Source: JAJZMA01 sp021850405 (lineage in GTDB: Bacteria; Chloroflexota; Dormibacteria; Aeolococcales; Aeolococcaceae). From it: a stretch of DNA of 40,340 nucleotides. The position numbers were made by a program, and so were the translations under genes. A model generated the notes under the pieces. That model was not told where the DNA came from and did no database searches. It worked only from the letters and a program-made list of their open reading frames with translations. The DNA lies in the NCBI GenBank assembly GCA_027365835.1, contig DAHXLU010000003.1:1-40340 (forward strand), read 5' to 3'. The first letter of the stretch is position 1; the number at the start of each line of letters is the position of its first letter. Positions 10,537-18,014 of the stretch are shown here, piece after piece.

Positions 10537-11367
10537 GTGTCATCTGCAGCAATACCCAGCGGCGCCTTCGGCAACAGGATGGTCCCACGGAGCGTTGTCA
10601 TCGTCGATGATCTCCCCGACCTGAGGACGCTTGTCCGTATGCGGCTCTCCATGGAGCCCGACATGGAAGTTGTTGGCGAGGCAGGCAACGGCAGGGAAGC
10701 GGTACGGCTGGCCCGGACGCTCTCCCCCCTTGCAGCAGTGCTGGACCTGGAGATGCCGGTCATGGGGGGAGCAGAAGCTATTCCCCTTCTGCGGGAGGCG
10801 GCCCCTGGCATTGGCATCCTTCTCTACACCGCTGCGCACCAGGTTGCCCTGCCAGATAAACATGCCCCAGACAGCATTGTCCGGAAGGGTGGACCCCTTT
10901 CTGAGCTTGTCAGTGCCCTCCGGAAGATACTGGACCGCAACCCACTTGACCTTGTACATCTAAGACTGGAACCAGTAACACTCAGGCAGGCGATAGCTGC
11001 ATTTGACGCATGGACCGGTCTCAACCTTACTGTCCTGTCCGCACTCGAACGCGGACATAAGCTGAGTGAGCTACAGCTGGGAGGAGCCTCAAGGGACGAA
11101 CTGGAAGCGCTCATGGGGGTTTATGCCCATATCGGCCTCGACCTGCAGAAAGCGGCACGTCTGGAACTCGATACTATCATCCCTGTAATACACATACGGC
11201 GGGCCACCGCAGTGCTGGCGCGAAAGGCCCTGCTCTCCCTGGACAACGACCGGCTCCCTCTTTTCTGGGAGGCATGGGGTTACACAGTACCCAGGGAGGC
11301 AGCGGCAGCTCTCGGGGCAATGAGGAGTGACTTGCTGGATGTCCTGCCATCAGGGCCAGCAGCGTAA
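10537..11367 (+). CDS. Response regulator with unrecognised helical output domain
   Basis: The 276-residue protein starts with a complete receiver domain (about 18-133): acidic pocket D24 and D25 in VIVDD, phospho-acceptor D70 in VLDLEMPVMGG, switch T98 in LLYTA and K117 in VRKGG. The following 140 residues are helical and rich in Leu and Arg. I see no HTH, GGDEF, HD or ATPase motif, so the output is unknown. No histidine kinase is adjacent, which makes it an orphan in this window. The GTG at 10537 fits the -10 element just upstream; an ATG at 10579 would also keep the receiver domain. Confidence 0.85.
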   Translation: MSSAAIPSGAFGNRMVPRSVVIVDDLPDLRTLVRMRLSMEPDMEVVGEAGNGREAVRLARTLSPLAAVLDLEMPVMGGAEAIPLLREAAPGIGILLYTAAHQVALPDKHAPDSIVRKGGPLSELVSALRKILDRNPLDLVHLRLEPVTLRQAIAAFDAWTGLNLTVLSALERGHKLSELQLGGASRDELEALMGVYAHIGLDLQKAARLELDTIIPVIHIRRATAVLARKALLSLDNDRLPLFWEAWGYTVPREAAAALGAMRSDLLDVLPSGPAA

Positions 11368-11509
11368 ATAAGGGATACATATCTGGTCTGGATATTGGGA
11401 TCAGGAGACTCCCTTTGTGCCTTTTCAACTGCGCTTTGAGAGAGAAAGAGAGAGAGTACTTGGGCTCACTCGATAGAGGAGCGGGCGGAGCGGCAGCAGG
11501 TGTGTCCCG

Positions 11510-12000
11510 ATGCGGACAAACCTTGCGCGTCAATCGGATCCAAAGATACCGGTTGAAATTGATTATGGGGACGTCTTTCTGGCAGATGTGCCTGCGCGCG
11601 GGCATGGCTGCAATTGTGCCGGGGTGATGGGTAATGGGATAGCAGTTAAGTTTCGCCGCCGCTGCCCCGCCATGTTCCAGGAGTATCGGAAACGATACCG
11701 TGCTGGCACTTTCTGGGTTGGCGATGTCTTCACGTGGCCCACGCCGCGCCGGACGATCTTCAATCTTGCCCCCCAGTCTGTTCCTGGGCCGCATCAACGC
11801 TCGGCGAAATCAGAACCGCCACGTTGCGAATGACCACTGAGGCAGTTGCCCGAAGGATAGATGCATTTGGTCTCCCACGTATTGGCGCTGGATTGGGAGG
11901 ATTGAAGTTTGCAGAGGTGAAGGAGGTTCTCAATGCGGTTGCAGATGGAGGGGACGTGCGGTTGATCGTGTTGATACCTTCCGGGGCTATGTCGGTGTAG
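11510..12000 (+). pseudogene. Macro-domain (ADP-ribose-binding) protein, frameshifted
   Basis: Macro domains bind or hydrolyse ADP-ribose. The first frame (11510-11833) reads IDYGDVFLADVPARGHGCN, then CAGVMGNGIAVKFRRRCP and RTIFNLAPQ, the N-terminal and central part of a macro domain. The rest (STLGEIRTATLRMTTEA, then GLPRIGAGLGGLKFAEVKEVL) is in the next frame up to 12000. The switch is required around 11775-11795, so a one-base indel has broken the gene. After VRLIVL the reading frame may shift again. Sequencing error or programmed frameshifting cannot be excluded, but a decayed gene is simplest. It is on the plus strand, downstream of the response regulator, in a small accessory stretch. 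Confidence 0.7.
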
Positions 12001-12058
12001 GATTCTGTAGAAGACTGATTGCCAAGGGCATTGTGATACTGGTCCGACGAGACAACAT

Positions 12059-12223
12059 GTGATCCGCCTGCGGAGCGCGAGGGACCAGCTCTTGATTGAG
12101 AACACGGATGTGGCAGGGGCCCAGTGGGTATTTGGCCGCAGTGCTGTGACTGAGCGGATCAGGCGGGGCGAGTCGCAGGGGGCAGTACAGGACAGGGCCG
12201 GGCCGTGGTCGTCAGGACCGTGA
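12059..12223 (+). CDS. Short open frame, possible gene remnant
   Basis: A 54-codon frame with a GTG start reads IRLRSARDQLLIENTDVAG then AQWVFGRSAVTERIRRGE, a protein-like composition, and ends 18 nt inside the following gene. I do not recognise it. It could be a remnant of a larger broken gene, an N-terminal part of the next gene separated by a frameshift, or chance. Confidence 0.25.
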   Translation: MIRLRSARDQLLIENTDVAGAQWVFGRSAVTERIRRGESQGAVQDRAGPWSSGP

Positions 12224-12837
12224 CCGTGGACTGGGACGGCTACGAGGTCCGTCACCCGGGCGTGTTCACGCTGTTGAATACGCTGCCGCGTGCTGAGGCG
12301 CGGCGAGCGTTCAGCAAAGTGATGGAAGAGAAGGCAGCGCGTATCGAGATGCTGCGCTGTGTCCTGAAGGCCCAAGGACTGGATCTGGCATCGACCGACG
12401 CCGGCATCCAGGATCTCAACGACTGGTTCCTGGCGAATGTCGAGGCTGACCCGGACAACCCGGGTCAACTACCACCGGAGTGGTACTCGGTTGTTCACGA
12501 CGTGGCACTGTTCCTGGGAGAGGTGATTATCGAGCGTTGCCCTGGGCTGGGGTGGACGTTATACACCGGGGGGAAGAAGAACGTCTCATACCAGCACCAC
12601 GTCCTTGTGGGTTTCAGCAAGGTGCCGAACCCGAAGTACAACCTCGACCTCGACCGTCGTGTTGCCGCCTACGGACATCAGATCCTGGCGACCCGGGGCT
12701 CGGTCGCCCGCTACGGGCATGTCACGGTGAGAGGTGTTGAGATCGATGTGGACGCTGCAGTCGCCAGGCAGCCCGATCGTGAGATCGAGAAGCATGCATT
12801 CTGGCAATGGGTCAAGCTGGCCGAGTCGCAGGCCTGA
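12205..12837 (+). CDS. Unrecognised 210-residue soluble protein
   Basis: I do not recognise a named family. The protein has no signal peptide or membrane segment. The N-terminal part is helical (LPRAEARRAFSKVMEEKAAR), followed by a likely conserved core, LPPEWYSVVHDVALFLGEV, IIERCPGLGWTLYTGGKKNV and VGFSKVPNPKYNLDLD. The Trp/Tyr/His-rich composition of this core looks like a real globular domain. The GTG at 12205 is the upstream start; GTG at 12220 and 12226 are alternatives and no clear Shine-Dalgarno decides. It follows a frameshifted macro-domain gene, so it may belong to a decaying accessory locus. Codon usage appears normal. Confidence 0.65.
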   Translation: MVVRTVTVDWDGYEVRHPGVFTLLNTLPRAEARRAFSKVMEEKAARIEMLRCVLKAQGLDLASTDAGIQDLNDWFLANVEADPDNPGQLPPEWYSVVHDVALFLGEVIIERCPGLGWTLYTGGKKNVSYQHHVLVGFSKVPNPKYNLDLDRRVAAYGHQILATRGSVARYGHVTVRGVEIDVDAAVARQPDREIEKHAFWQWVKLAESQA

Positions 12838-12899
12838 CCTTGCCCAGATGTGAACCGCCCCTGGTTTTCTGGAGACATCTTTCATAATCCCCCGGATAT

Positions 12900-12915
12900 C
12901 ATGCCCCTCGGCATG
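12900..12915. terminator. Small hairpin between convergent genes
   Basis: CATGCC/GGCATG with a 4-nt loop lies between the stop of the plus-strand 210-residue protein and the stop of the GHMP kinase gene. The stem is short and has no T-run; only its position suggests termination. Confidence 0.2.
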
Positions 12916-12997
12916 TCACATAGCATCTCTTTCAGCTCTCCCTGTCCCTCGCACATGCGCCACACGCCACCCGTTACACAAGGCATCATGTAACTCT

Positions 12998-14155
12998 CTA
13001 CCCCGGACGCACCGACTCCGGATACCTCATTGCGAGTCCTTCAGTCAGGTTTACCTGCACTACCCACTCGGGAGGAACGCCAGCAGCAGAGCTCATGGCA
13101 ATGCGGCAGGGCTGGACCGCTGACATCTCGCATAGCGCAAGCACACAACCGCCAAAGCCGGCCCCCACCAGCCGTGCGCCCATCACCCCTTGCACCCCCA
13201 TGGCGGCGCCAACCGTAGTATCAAGGGCAGCAGTGCTCACCTCATAGTCCTGACTTAGAGAACTGTGGCTCTCAAGCATAAGCGCACCAAGTTGCCCAAA
13301 ATCGGCTGATCTGGCGGCTTCCACTGCTTCCAGGGATCTTCTGGTTTCGGTAACTACGTGGCGCGCGCGACTGCGATAGAGCGGATTCCTGAGCCTTCGC
13401 AAGTCTTCCTCCTGCACCTCCCTCCATGAGGTAATTCCCAGCTCTGCCGCTGCAGCCTCCAGCTGTGCCCTCCTCTCCCGGTACTCCTTGCCACCCGTAG
13501 AGTGTTTTTTCCGGGTCGGACATAGCAGCCAGCGATAGCCGGACATGTCACAGGCAACAGACGCTGTCTGCTCCTTCCCAGCATCGAAGAGCAGAAGTTC
13601 GTCCTTTCTGCCATAGACAATGGCGGTCTGGTCGAGTGTGCCGCACGGGACCCCCAGGATATCGTTTTCAACCATCTGCGCCTGGGCGACAAGCTGTGGA
13701 GCAGTCATGCCCACACCCGTAAAACGCGCTACCGCAAGGGATATCCCGCAGCAGAGCGCCGCAGAAGAACTGAGCCCGGCACCAGGCGGAATCTGGCTGA
13801 CAACCGCCATCTCCAGGGGCGGAAAGCTGAAGCCAGCCTGCTCCATGCCAAGCAGTGTGGCAAACGCCGTATCAGCGTAACCCCCATCCAGCCACAGCTC
13901 CTCCCGCTCTTCCACCCTGGATCCCGACCCACCTGCGCCAGATGGCAGGAGCAAGCGCCACATGCCAGCTCCAGCAACCGAGATTCCAACAGCCAGTTCC
14001 ATATCGATTGCACCGCACAGGGTGGCCCCCCCAGCATAGTCAACGTGATCCCCAACTATCGTGATCCGCCCTGGCACCACCGTTACCATCGCCTCACGCC
14101 CATCCGTAAGCTTTTCCAGCGCCTGGAGAAGCGCTGCCTGGCTCTGCTCTGTCAT
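12998..14155 (-). CDS. galK: Galactokinase-like GHMP kinase
   Basis: GHMP-family sugar kinase of 385 residues, normal for GalK. It has the substrate motif PGRITIVGDHVDYAGG (28-43), the ATP loop PPGAGLSSSAAL (123-134), catalytic Asp in GTLDQTA (D175) and the third motif RLVGAGFGGCVLAL near the C-terminus. In galactokinases the first motif is normally GEHTDYN; here Glu is Asp, Thr is Val and Asn is Ala, at residues that contact the sugar, so another sugar (or arabinose-, mannose- or heptose-type substrate) is possible. No galT or galE is nearby. It starts 5 nt after the flippase-like gene and is the last gene of a lipid/glycosyl cluster. Confidence 0.82.
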   Translation of the reverse strand: MTEQSQAALLQALEKLTDGREAMVTVVPGRITIVGDHVDYAGGATLCGAIDMELAVGISVAGAGMWRLLLPSGAGGSGSRVEEREELWLDGGYADTAFATLLGMEQAGFSFPPLEMAVVSQIPPGAGLSSSAALCCGISLAVARFTGVGMTAPQLVAQAQMVENDILGVPCGTLDQTAIVYGRKDELLLFDAGKEQTASVACDMSGYRWLLCPTRKKHSTGGKEYRERRAQLEAAAAELGITSWREVQEEDLRRLRNPLYRSRARHVVTETRRSLEAVEAARSADFGQLGALMLESHSSLSQDYEVSTAALDTTVGAAMGVQGVMGARLVGAGFGGCVLALCEMSAVQPCRIAMSSAAGVPPEWVVQVNLTEGLAMRYPESVRPG

Positions 14156-14160
14156 GAAGA

Positions 14161-15255
14161 TCAGCTCGCTCCAGCACCAGCAGAACCACTGCTGGATCCA
14201 GAGGAGCCTGTGCCCTTGTTGATCCGGGATGTCTGCCTAAACAGTCGCACGTTTCTCTTTCCGTACCGCACCCTTACCACCAGGTAACAGATGATGCCGA
14301 GGAAGGTCGCAAGCCCCTTGTCTGCCACCCGCATCAGGAGGGCTGCCGCCAGGGCCACGGCGGCTGTGGCTCCAAACGTGTACAAAAGGCCAATAGCTGC
14401 AGCTTCAAAACTGCCAAGGCCTCCAGGGCTAAGTGTGGCGGCACCGACAACAGTAGCAACGGCGTACACAAACGCCGCCTGCTGCCAGCTGAGAAGACCG
14501 GGGTCCAGGTTCTCGATGATGACCCAGAAGGCGGTAACCATAACCAGTGCGCCAAAGACGCTGAGCACAGAATAGAGCCAGGTATCCCAGCGCTGCAGCA
14601 AGGCAACAGTCGACAGGTGCAGTTTGCGCAACTCGGACGCAGCGCGACAGAGAAACGATACCCGCTCCATCATGGAGGCAATCCAGAAAACCACTCCCGG
14701 CACTGTCAGGATCAGAAGGATGAGGCAGGTACCCCCGAATGCAGACAGCATTCCGACATCTGCGGCATGGTAGCCAATTGATCCCGGAACCCCAAGCGCA
14801 ATGATGATAAGGGTATATATCAACTCCTGGACCGTTATCGTGGCTACGACACTGCCAAAGTGGGCATCTGCAACATCGGTCAGGATCACAGCCCTGGTTA
14901 ACTCTCCCAGCGGCAAAAGCCCGGTAGCCTGTCCTGCATAGTTGATGAGAATCGTGTCACCGAGGGGTTCATGCACATCGACAGCCCGCAGAAGGGTCCA
15001 CCAGCGGACCCCCTGGAGCAGGTAGTAACACACTGAAAGCAACGCGATGACGGGGATCACTGCCAGGCTGAAATGGGAGACTGCCGTTGCAAATCGCGAA
15101 GGCTGTATGACCAGCAGAAGGACCACCACAGCAGCAATACCCATCAGGAATGGAATGGCATCCAGAATTCGCGTAGCCCAGGTCCCCTGGGAGCGTACGA
15201 CTGCTATTGTGCTGCCCTCCGGCCGACAAGTGTCTCGCCAGAACGCCGGTCCCAA
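14161..15255 (-). CDS. Flippase-like / lysylphosphatidylglycerol-synthase-type membrane protein (UPF0104 family)
   Basis: The 364-residue integral membrane protein has about eight hydrophobic segments, a Leu/Pro/Gly motif LLPLGELTRAVIL and the C-terminal SPGGLGSFEAAAIGLLY. These are the hallmarks of the LPG-synthase transmembrane domain family (AglD, UPF0104), thought to act on or move polyprenyl- or phospholipid-linked sugars. A Ser/Gly-rich tail ends the protein. The start is TTG at 15255 with GGAAGG about 6 nt upstream, overlapping the end of plsY2 by 52 nt; no other start precedes the first membrane segment. The neighbours (glycosyltransferase, acyltransferase, PlsY, sugar kinase) suggest a role in glycolipid assembly. 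Confidence 0.8.
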   Translation of the reverse strand: MGPAFWRDTCRPEGSTIAVVRSQGTWATRILDAIPFLMGIAAVVVLLLVIQPSRFATAVSHFSLAVIPVIALLSVCYYLLQGVRWWTLLRAVDVHEPLGDTILINYAGQATGLLPLGELTRAVILTDVADAHFGSVVATITVQELIYTLIIIALGVPGSIGYHAADVGMLSAFGGTCLILLILTVPGVVFWIASMMERVSFLCRAASELRKLHLSTVALLQRWDTWLYSVLSVFGALVMVTAFWVIIENLDPGLLSWQQAAFVYAVATVVGAATLSPGGLGSFEAAAIGLLYTFGATAAVALAAALLMRVADKGLATFLGIICYLVVRVRYGKRNVRLFRQTSRINKGTGSSGSSSGSAGAGAS

Positions 15256-15857
15256 AGCAACCTTCCCAACACGTTGGCATAGCTGAAGCGCGTAGCTGCA
15301 GGATCACTGCGAAGGCCGGCCAGGCGCCGCAGCAGCACCAGCAGGGTAAGTGCGACCATTGTGAGACCCAGCGGCACGGTTCCAGCTGCAAATGCAACTG
15401 CTGTAGCCAGGATAAAGCCACCAAGCACACCCGGTGCTATCCCATGCAGGAGAGCCCCCGCAGCATAGACACCAAGAAGCGCCGGCAGCAGTGCTGGTGC
15501 TATCGCAGCAACCACTCCGGTTGCCACAGCTATGCCCCTGCCACCATTGAAACGAAGCCATACCGGCCACATATTGGCCACCGTAGCAACCACTGCTGCC
15601 ATGAACAGGACTGGTGGGTGAACGTACGTCAGCTCACCGGCAAAGAGTGGTATAAACCCTTGCGCAAACTGGAGGGGCCCGGTCCAGACCGCTGGGCCCG
15701 TGCCCGCGTTGCGGTAGATATTGGAAGTGCCAATGTTCCCAGTGCCGTAGGCCCTTATGTCGAACCCCACGGTCTTGCGCACCACCAAATATCCAACTGG
15801 TATGCCTGCTACCAGGTAGACAGCAATCAGGTAGGCTACCTGCCACACCACTGTCAT
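15204..15857 (-). CDS. PlsY-family membrane protein, degenerate second copy
   Basis: This 217-residue PlsY paralogue has the family topology and first motif (GTGNIGTSNIYR, 38-49). Motif 2 is altered: ANMWPVWLRFNGGRG (94-108) has Asn for the usual His and Arg for Lys. The usual LDxxKG is LQFAQG (61-66, both charges lost). Motif 3, HRxNI, is replaced by SYANV near the C-terminus. It may therefore use another acceptor or be non-catalytic. ATG overlaps the degV stop by 4 nt (ATGA), so both are co-translated. DegV/FakB proteins carry fatty acids that become acyl-phosphate, the PlsY substrate, which makes the pairing functionally sensible. Confidence 0.85.
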   Translation of the reverse strand: MTVVWQVAYLIAVYLVAGIPVGYLVVRKTVGFDIRAYGTGNIGTSNIYRNAGTGPAVWTGPLQFAQGFIPLFAGELTYVHPPVLFMAAVVATVANMWPVWLRFNGGRGIAVATGVVAAIAPALLPALLGVYAAGALLHGIAPGVLGGFILATAVAFAAGTVPLGLTMVALTLLVLLRRLAGLRSDPAATRFSYANVLGRLLWDRRSGETLVGRRAAQ

Positions 15858-16747
15858 GACGGCTGCGGGGAACCAGCGCTCCCAGGCGCAGAACCATATG
15901 CAGGCAATGCGGCAAAACCGATAGTTCCAGGGCCGGTATAGGCGCCCATCACTGGAGTGAGCGCAACTACTTCGCTCGTTACAACCTCACAAGCCGCCTT
16001 CAACTCCCCCATGAGCTCAGCAGCACGCGCTGGCGCTGCGCAGTGAAACACCAGCAGCCGCAAGGGTCTCCCGTCAAACTGCTCCAGCGCCTCCCTCACA
16101 AAGATGCGGGTGGCGCGCCGGTCTCCGCGGGCCAGGCCAACCCGGTGCCCCTGCCCCTGCCGCATCTCGAAGACCGGTCGAACGCCCAGGAGATCACCAA
16201 CATTCGCTACCAGCGTAGTGACCCTCCCACTGCGTGCAAGATATTCCAGTGTAACGAGACTCCCGTACATCCGCACATCTTCCATCGCCTGCGAAAGTCT
16301 GGCGAGTATCGCATCTGCCGGCATGCGCTGACCCGCCATCTCCACTGCGAACCGGGCTAACAGACCATGTCCAGCTGCCGCAGTCCTGGTGTCCAGTACC
16401 GTGACATGCCTTTCTGTCTGCTCCTCATCAAACATTTGTGCAGCGATCGTAGCTGCCTCATGCATCCCGCTCAGCTCCGGAGGGATGGTAAGGCACAGGA
16501 TCTGCTGCCCAGTAGCCTTACGGTATGCATTCAGGTAATCCCCCGGGCTGGGGGTCGATGTCTTTGGCACCTCCCCAGCGATCAGCCGACGATAGAATTC
16601 ATCTGCATTAATGTCTATCCCGTCCAGATAGCTGCTGGAACCAATGGTTATCGTGAGCGGAACAGTAACCTGCAGGCCATCACTCGCCTGAGGGAGCATG
16701 GCGGCTGAGTCAGTGACAATTGAGCACGGCTGGACCGCAGCTGGCAT
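15854..16747 (-). CDS. DegV family fatty-acid-binding protein (FakB-like)
   Basis: The 297-residue product has the DegV fold signatures: CSIVTDSAAMLP at the N-terminus, VPLTITIGSSSYLDGIDI, then the TSTPSPGDYL fatty-acid head-group motif, and a C-terminal half with YLARSGRV, a DegV hallmark. Family members (FakB) bind a fatty acid so the kinase FakA can make acyl-phosphate; no fakA is present here. The frame extends to 16795, but ATG at 16747 overlaps the upstream stop as TGATG and begins right at the conserved N-terminus, so I use it. The next gene, plsY2, overlaps its stop. Confidence 0.9.
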   Translation of the reverse strand: MPAAVQPCSIVTDSAAMLPQASDGLQVTVPLTITIGSSSYLDGIDINADEFYRRLIAGEVPKTSTPSPGDYLNAYRKATGQQILCLTIPPELSGMHEAATIAAQMFDEEQTERHVTVLDTRTAAAGHGLLARFAVEMAGQRMPADAILARLSQAMEDVRMYGSLVTLEYLARSGRVTTLVANVGDLLGVRPVFEMRQGQGHRVGLARGDRRATRIFVREALEQFDGRPLRLLVFHCAAPARAAELMGELKAACEVVTSEVVALTPVMGAYTGPGTIGFAALPAYGSAPGSAGSPQPS

Positions 16748-17925
16748 CACTGCAGGTCCACGGTGGCTGGAGCCAGACTGCGATACAACGACCATACCTC
16801 GTCTACATGACGACCAATGTCATACCTGGTCACAGCCCGCTCGCGGGCACGTCTGCCAAAAAGGGCGCGCAGGGAAGGATCCCGCCAAAGCTGGTACAGC
16901 GCCTCCGCAAGAGAGCCGTCGAGGCCAGCTATCGGCAGGACAATACCGGCGTCACCAAGTGCTGTGCCATCATCCCCAGCATCTGTCGCCACAACCGCAC
17001 AGCCCGCTGCCATCGCCTCAAGCAGGGACAGCGACAGCCCCTCAGCAGTGGAGGGTAAAACGAAAACATCGGTGGCACGCAACAGCTCAACCCTGTCGTT
17101 GCGATTGGCAAGGTTGCCCATGAAGTGTATGCCGTGGTGCTTTCCCCAGCGACGATAAAGAGTTTTCTGCTGGCTTCCGTCCCCGGCTATGACCAGCCTG
17201 TGGTCACTGGGCCACCCCATCCTGGCAAACGTCTCTATAAGCTCCACGACCCGTTTTTCAGGATCCAGTCTGCCAACATACGAGACGACAAACGACGCAC
17301 CGAGGCGGCGCCTGAGCCCGGATGGGCCGGGCGAAAAAATGGCTGTGTCTACCCCATTTGGTGCCAGAAGCATCCTCTCCCGCGGATAGCCCTGATGAGC
17401 CAGCAGGGAGCGCTGTCGGCTACTCAGCACGACACACCGGTCAAACCTGGCCAGTGCCCTGCCATGGTACCGGTAGAGCCCGTCCATCACAATCCCTCTT
17501 GCGGTACCTGACTCTCCATAGGGAACATGGAAAGTGGCCACTGACTTTCCGCCATAGCGGTGCGCCATATTTCCCACCAGCGAGTCCGCCAGGGAGAAAC
17601 TCCAGGAAGCGTGCGTAATGTGCGGGCGAAAGGAGGCCATGCCCTCTTCCATGGTGGCGCGATATCCCTTCCCGGGAATCACGACCGTCTTCCAGCGATA
17701 GCCAGGAAGAACAACTGTGTCCTCACACGGGACCAGCTCCCCATCCAGGCCATGGTAGAAGAAGCGGACGTGTGCCCCTTTTTCCTCGAGCCGCCGCACC
17801 ATCTCTGCACTGTAGGTAGAGAGGCCATCCCCGCGAACCCCAGACGCGTGACCAAACCACGCAACGCGCAAGCGTGTCCTCCCCAGATGCTCCATTCGAA
17901 GCTCAGAACGACCCACGGCCTGCAT
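16747..17925 (-). CDS. GT4 family glycosyltransferase (PimA-like)
   Basis: A GT-B retaining glycosyltransferase of 392 residues. N-terminal nucleotide-fold with Gly-rich GVRGDGLSTY (29-38), a linker, then the sugar-nucleotide domain with GRLDPEKR (218-225), VIAGDGSQ and the E-x7-E motif EGLSLSLLE (295-303). Acceptor is not visible from sequence. Its position right after an HtrB/PatA-like acyltransferase parallels the patA-pimA pair of mycobacteria, suggesting mannosylation or glycosylation of a phospholipid. The start ATG at 17925 has AGGGAGAG about 5 nt upstream. Confidence 0.9.
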   Translation of the reverse strand: MQAVGRSELRMEHLGRTRLRVAWFGHASGVRGDGLSTYSAEMVRRLEEKGAHVRFFYHGLDGELVPCEDTVVLPGYRWKTVVIPGKGYRATMEEGMASFRPHITHASWSFSLADSLVGNMAHRYGGKSVATFHVPYGESGTARGIVMDGLYRYHGRALARFDRCVVLSSRQRSLLAHQGYPRERMLLAPNGVDTAIFSPGPSGLRRRLGASFVVSYVGRLDPEKRVVELIETFARMGWPSDHRLVIAGDGSQQKTLYRRWGKHHGIHFMGNLANRNDRVELLRATDVFVLPSTAEGLSLSLLEAMAAGCAVVATDAGDDGTALGDAGIVLPIAGLDGSLAEALYQLWRDPSLRALFGRRARERAVTRYDIGRHVDEVWSLYRSLAPATVDLQ

Positions 17926-18014
17926 CAGCTCTCCCTGCGGTGGTGCAGCGCCTGAGGCTGCTCTCCAAGTCTAGCGGCATTCTCCCCCTGACGGGTGGCA
18001 TCCGCCATGTCCTG

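Noticed and set aside
10337..10588. N-terminal extension of plsY
   Set aside because: It overlaps the divergent regulator and its promoter, has no family similarity, and a -10 element lies within it.
11437..11457. GA-rich tract (GAGAGAAAGAGAGAGAG)
   Set aside because: A short simple-sequence run; no gene whose phase variation it could control can be shown.
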